Source of the DNA: Chitinophagaceae bacterium UBA4411
GTDB lineage: Bacteria > Bacteroidota > Bacteroidia > Chitinophagales > Chitinophagaceae
NCBI GenBank assembly: GCA_002400415.1
Contig: DGQP01000007.1
Span: forward strand, 62,001 to 126,000
Length of the DNA stretch: 64,000 nucleotides
Direction of reading: 5' to 3'
Made by a program: the position numbers and the translations under genes
Notes under the pieces: generated by a model
Told to the model about the DNA's origin: nothing
Database searches by the model: none
The model's input: the letters and a program-made list of their open reading frames with translations, nothing else
Shown: one piece after another, positions 60,745-64,000 of the stretch
How positions within the stretch are numbered: the first letter of the stretch is position 1
Layout: each line of letters opens with the position of its first letter

Positions 60745-60746
60745 GT

Positions 60747-61700
60747 ATGCGTATTTTGGTTACAGGAGGAGCAGGATTCATCGGTTCTAACCTGGTGGAA
60801 GCCCTGCTTAAGGATAAGCGGGTAAGTTTGGTTCGTGTATTGGATAACCTGGTCACAGGTTCTTTGCAGAATATTGAAGAATTTGCCGGGCATCCGCGGT
60901 TTCAATTGGTGGAAGGCGATATCAGAGATTATCAAACCTGCTTGGATGCTTGTGAAGGTATTGACCGCATTTCTCACCAGGCAGCTTTAGGTTCGGTGCC
61001 CCGTTCGATCAATGATCCGCTGACGACTAACAATGTTAACATTACCGGTACCCTCAATATTTTCACTGCAGCGAAAGACAATGGAATTAAAAGAGTGGTA
61101 TATGCTGCCAGTTCATCCACTTATGGTGATCATCCCGGTTTGCCTAAAGTGGAGGATATTATTGGTAAGCCACTTTCTCCTTATGCAGTTACCAAATATG
61201 TGAATGAATTGTATGCGCAGGTATATGCCAATTTGTATGGGGTTGAATTTATTGGGTTACGGTATTTCAATATCTTTGGACCTAAACAAAATACAAACGG
61301 GCCTTATGCAGCAGTCATACCCCTTTTTGCAGAAGCCATACTGAACAATGTGTCTCCTGTAATAAATGGTGATGGCAGTCATAGCCGGGATTTTACTTAT
61401 GTTGATAATGCAGTGCAAGCGAATATTCTCTCTTTGTTCACTGACAATCCTGAAGCTGTAAACCAGGTGTATAATATTGCCTGTAGTCAGCAAACATCTC
61501 TGTTGCAACTTTTTAACAGCCTGAAAGAAAGTGCAGGCAGTGACCTGGTGCCGGTTCATGGTCCGGACAGGAAGGGAGATGTGAAACATAGCCTCGCAGA
61601 TATTTCAAAGGCCAAAAGATTATTAAGTTATAACCCGGTTGTATCTGTGGAAGAAGGATTAGCTGCTGCATTCAATTGGTACAAAAACGTCAAAAAATAA
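60747..61700 (+). CDS. NAD-dependent sugar-nucleotide epimerase (WbpP/Gne-like)
   Basis: An extended SDR enzyme with the N-terminal GGAGFIGS nucleotide-binding motif and the YxxxK active site in SPYAVTKYVNEL near residue 148. HQAALGSVPRSINDP is typical of UDP-N-acetylhexosamine 4-epimerases such as WbpP or TviC. It would supply an amino-sugar nucleotide for the polysaccharide. It follows wzc by 2 bases and precedes rfbB by 3. Confidence 0.86.
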   Translation: MRILVTGGAGFIGSNLVEALLKDKRVSLVRVLDNLVTGSLQNIEEFAGHPRFQLVEGDIRDYQTCLDACEGIDRISHQAALGSVPRSINDPLTTNNVNITGTLNIFTAAKDNGIKRVVYAASSSTYGDHPGLPKVEDIIGKPLSPYAVTKYVNELYAQVYANLYGVEFIGLRYFNIFGPKQNTNGPYAAVIPLFAEAILNNVSPVINGDGSHSRDFTYVDNAVQANILSLFTDNPEAVNQVYNIACSQQTSLLQLFNSLKESAGSDLVPVHGPDRKGDVKHSLADISKAKRLLSYNPVVSVEEGLAAAFNWYKNVKK

Positions 61701-61703
61701 ATC

Positions 61704-62762
61704 ATGTCCAGAACAATTATTATAACAGGAGGAGCCGGGTTTATTGGTTCGCATGTAGTAAGACTTTTTGTAAATAAATACCCGGACTACAAGATCATCA
61801 ACCTGGATGCATTAACCTATGCAGGCAACCTAGAAAACCTGCGGGATATTGAAAATGCACTGAATTACTATTTTGAAAAAACGAATATCCTGGATGCAGA
61901 CCAACTGGAAAGGATTTTTGTACTGCATCAGCCGGACGGCGTCATTCACCTGGCAGCCGAAAGCCATGTGGACAGGTCTATTCATTCCCCGCTTGATTTT
62001 GTATACACGAATGTTATTGGTACGGTGAATCTGCTCAACACCGCCAAACATTTCTGGAAAGACAAGATGGAAGGAAAACGTTTCTATCATGTATCTACGG
62101 ATGAAGTATATGGGGCACTTGGTGATACCGGGTTCTTTACCGAAGAAACAAAGTACGATCCGCATTCGCCTTATAGTGCCTCCAAAGCTTCCAGCGACCA
62201 TTTTGTAAGGGCCTATCATGATACGTACGGTTTACCGGCCGTGGTATCTAATTGTTCCAATAACTATGGACCCAATCATTTTCCGGAAAAACTCATTCCT
62301 TTATTCATCAACAATGTGATCCATAAAGAACCTTTGCCGGTATACGGAGATGGTTTATATACCCGCGACTGGCTCTATGTAAAAGACCACGCCAGGGCTA
62401 TTGATCTTATTTTTCACAAAGGCAAAACAGGGGATACTTATAATATCGGCGGTTTTAACGAATGGAAGAATATTGACCTCGTCAGGTTATTGTGCAAACT
62501 GATGGATGAACGGCTGGGCAATCCCGCCGGTACCAGCGAACAACTCATTACCTATATTAAAGACAGACCAGGTCATGATCGTCGTTATGCTATCGATGCC
62601 GGTAAGATCAATAAAGAGCTGGGTTGGGAACCATCTGTTACGTTTGAAGAAGGGCTGGCCCAGACCATCGACTGGTATTTTGAAAATACAGAATGGCTGC
62701 ACAATGTGACCAGTGGAGAATACCAGCAGTATTATCAAAAGCAGTACGATAAATCCAGTTGA
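61704..62762 (+). CDS. rfbB: dTDP-glucose 4,6-dehydratase
   Basis: RfbB converts dTDP-glucose to dTDP-4-keto-6-deoxyglucose, the entry to rhamnose and other deoxysugars. It shows GGAGFIGSHVV, NLDALTYAGNLENL, the catalytic region STDEVYG and YSASKASSDH with Tyr and Lys. At 352 aa it is full length. No rfbA, C or D gene is seen before the window ends. Confidence 0.95.
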   Translation: MSRTIIITGGAGFIGSHVVRLFVNKYPDYKIINLDALTYAGNLENLRDIENALNYYFEKTNILDADQLERIFVLHQPDGVIHLAAESHVDRSIHSPLDFVYTNVIGTVNLLNTAKHFWKDKMEGKRFYHVSTDEVYGALGDTGFFTEETKYDPHSPYSASKASSDHFVRAYHDTYGLPAVVSNCSNNYGPNHFPEKLIPLFINNVIHKEPLPVYGDGLYTRDWLYVKDHARAIDLIFHKGKTGDTYNIGGFNEWKNIDLVRLLCKLMDERLGNPAGTSEQLITYIKDRPGHDRRYAIDAGKINKELGWEPSVTFEEGLAQTIDWYFENTEWLHNVTSGEYQQYYQKQYDKSS

Positions 62763-62781
62763 AAAGCATTAACTGTTTTTG

Positions 62782-63930
62782 ATGAGCCAACCACCAGCTG
62801 TTCCTGTAGAAAAGGAGAAACTTTTTTTCCGTAACCTTGACGGGTTACGGTTTTTCTCATTTCTTATCGTTTTCTTTGCACATATATTCGCCACCAACTC
62901 TGATTCGATCCGTAGCGAAGGCTGGTACCGGCTTTTTAAAGGAAGGTTGTTCAATGACGGTGATATGGGTGTTAGCTTTTTCTTTGTACTAAGCGGTTTC
63001 CTGATCACCTACCTGCTGATCAAAGAAAAGCAATTGACGGGAATCGTACACATTTCTTCTTTTTATATCAGGAGAGCATTAAGGATATGGCCGCTGTATT
63101 ATTTTTGTGTACTGTTTGGTTTCCTGGCTTTCCCGGCTATCAAGACAGCACTCGGGCAATCGCCAGATGAAACGGCGGACCCATTTCTGTGCTCTTTGTT
63201 CCTGAATAATTTTAATACCGTTTTTAATGGCCCCCCTGATTCCTCTATTTTATCGGTATTGTGGAGTGTGGCGATTGAAGAACAGTTTTACTTGTTATGG
63301 CCCATCCTGTTTTACCTGGTGCCGGCCAAGCGTTATCAATATATCTTTGTCGCTGTTATCAGCATTTCTTTACTATACCGCTTTGTTTATCGCGACAAGC
63401 AAATAGACCTGCTGACCCTGGGGGTAATTTCGGATATGGCCATCGGGGGCTTGGGCGCTTACTTCTCTATTGCCAATAAAAAATTTTTGAAGATGATAGC
63501 GGAGATGAGCCGATGGATTCACGTGATTCCTTATACCGTGGTTGTGTTCCTGCTATTTTTCAGGCACGATATATTTGGAATACATAACCTGATCATTTTT
63601 AAAAGGCTGTTTAGTTCTTTTTTCTTTTGCTGGATCATACTGGAACAGAATTTTGGTAAGAATTCATTCTTTAAAATATCAAACCTTAAAATCATCAGCA
63701 GGCTTGGAAAGTACACCTACGGACTTTACTGCCTGCATACAATTGCCTTACTGGTCGTGGTTGTTGGTCTTGACAAACTCGGATGGAACCATTATTCCTG
63801 GCAACTCTGGCTGTTTGAACTGCCCCTTGCTATGGGACTGAGTATTTTGTTCAGTTATATCAGTTACCATTATTTTGAAAAAAATTTTTTAAAGCTGAAA
63901 GACCGGTTTGCGTATATTGTTAGATCCTGA
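62782..63930 (+). CDS. Acyltransferase-3 (OafA/YrhL-like) membrane protein
   Basis: A roughly ten-helix acyltransferase of 382 aa that O-acetylates or otherwise acylates surface polysaccharides. Landmarks are NLDGLRFFSFLIVFFAH (catalytic His near residue 34), FFVLSGFLITYLL, the RRALRIWPLYY motif and WSVAIEEQFYLLWP. ATG 62782 is chosen over TTG 62779. It belongs to the exopolysaccharide operon, 19 bases after rfbB. The last 70 bases of the window hold nothing recognisable. Confidence 0.92.
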   Translation: MSQPPAVPVEKEKLFFRNLDGLRFFSFLIVFFAHIFATNSDSIRSEGWYRLFKGRLFNDGDMGVSFFFVLSGFLITYLLIKEKQLTGIVHISSFYIRRALRIWPLYYFCVLFGFLAFPAIKTALGQSPDETADPFLCSLFLNNFNTVFNGPPDSSILSVLWSVAIEEQFYLLWPILFYLVPAKRYQYIFVAVISISLLYRFVYRDKQIDLLTLGVISDMAIGGLGAYFSIANKKFLKMIAEMSRWIHVIPYTVVVFLLFFRHDIFGIHNLIIFKRLFSSFFFCWIILEQNFGKNSFFKISNLKIISRLGKYTYGLYCLHTIALLVVVVGLDKLGWNHYSWQLWLFELPLAMGLSILFSYISYHYFEKNFLKLKDRFAYIVRS

Positions 63931-64000
63931 TAAATCGTAATTCCTGTTATGGAAAATTTATAATTACTAAGTGGGAAATGAACAACTTTGTATTGTGCGG

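Overview
The window looks like chromosome of a Bacteroidota bacterium, most likely Chitinophagaceae or a close relative. Signs of this are the moderate GC content, the long plant/Chlamydia-type IspG, fused IcmF, Bat proteins, UpxY-like NusG and many lipoproteins, and several TAnnTTTG promoter boxes close to start codons. No rRNA, transposase, integrase, phage structural gene or CRISPR array was recognised.

Left part (1-37,700): mostly ordinary housekeeping and accessory metabolism. It holds a cut class D beta-lactamase, batBC, ispG, a YhhN protein, a WYL regulator, nadB, a lipid A-type acyltransferase, a lipoprotein/membrane protein/two-component block, a CstB-like persulfide dioxygenase beside an ArsR regulator, tsaB, a RidA protein and an M1 peptidase. 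It continues with a MurU/AmgK-RapZ pair, IcmF, a muramoyl amidase, a GH63-like glucosidase, an AraC/aldehyde dehydrogenase/DUF779 unit, a sulfatase, a DUF72 protein and umuDC. In this umuD both catalytic positions appear to be replaced.

Middle (37,900-52,520): a 2H phosphoesterase, a GxxExxY protein, a radical SAM protein, a HicB/HicA-like pair and three small ORFs each followed by a hairpin lead into the most unusual part. From about 42,970 to 46,415 there is an array of at least 13 tRNA genes plus tRNA-like remnants, nearly all of different isotype. Three of them (Gln, Lys, Asn) carry an extra GC-rich palindrome at the same place, the T-stem/T-loop junction. Others have odd anticodon loops, missing D arms, or halves in an apparently permuted order. 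Interleaved and downstream on the same strand are a YkuK-type RNase H-fold protein, an AAA ATPase, a slipin with a triplicated N-terminal module, a HEPN protein, a 26-codon copy of the start of rtcB, two RlaP-like nucleotidyltransferases and RtcB RNA ligase. Together this reads as an RNA-repair/tRNA-reserve island: the array could supply spare or decoy tRNAs while RtcB and its partners repair cleaved ones. That function is inference.

Right end (52,520-64,000): a predicted outer-membrane protein, a NagX-like acetyltransferase with a HEPN protein, a small HTH regulator, and then the start of an exopolysaccharide locus (UpxY-like antiterminator, Wza, Wzc, two sugar-nucleotide SDR enzymes, an acyltransferase-3) that continues beyond the window.

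Short palindromic repeats recur through the window. They lie in frame inside icmF, in tRNA genes, at the slipin 3' end and between genes of the repair island.
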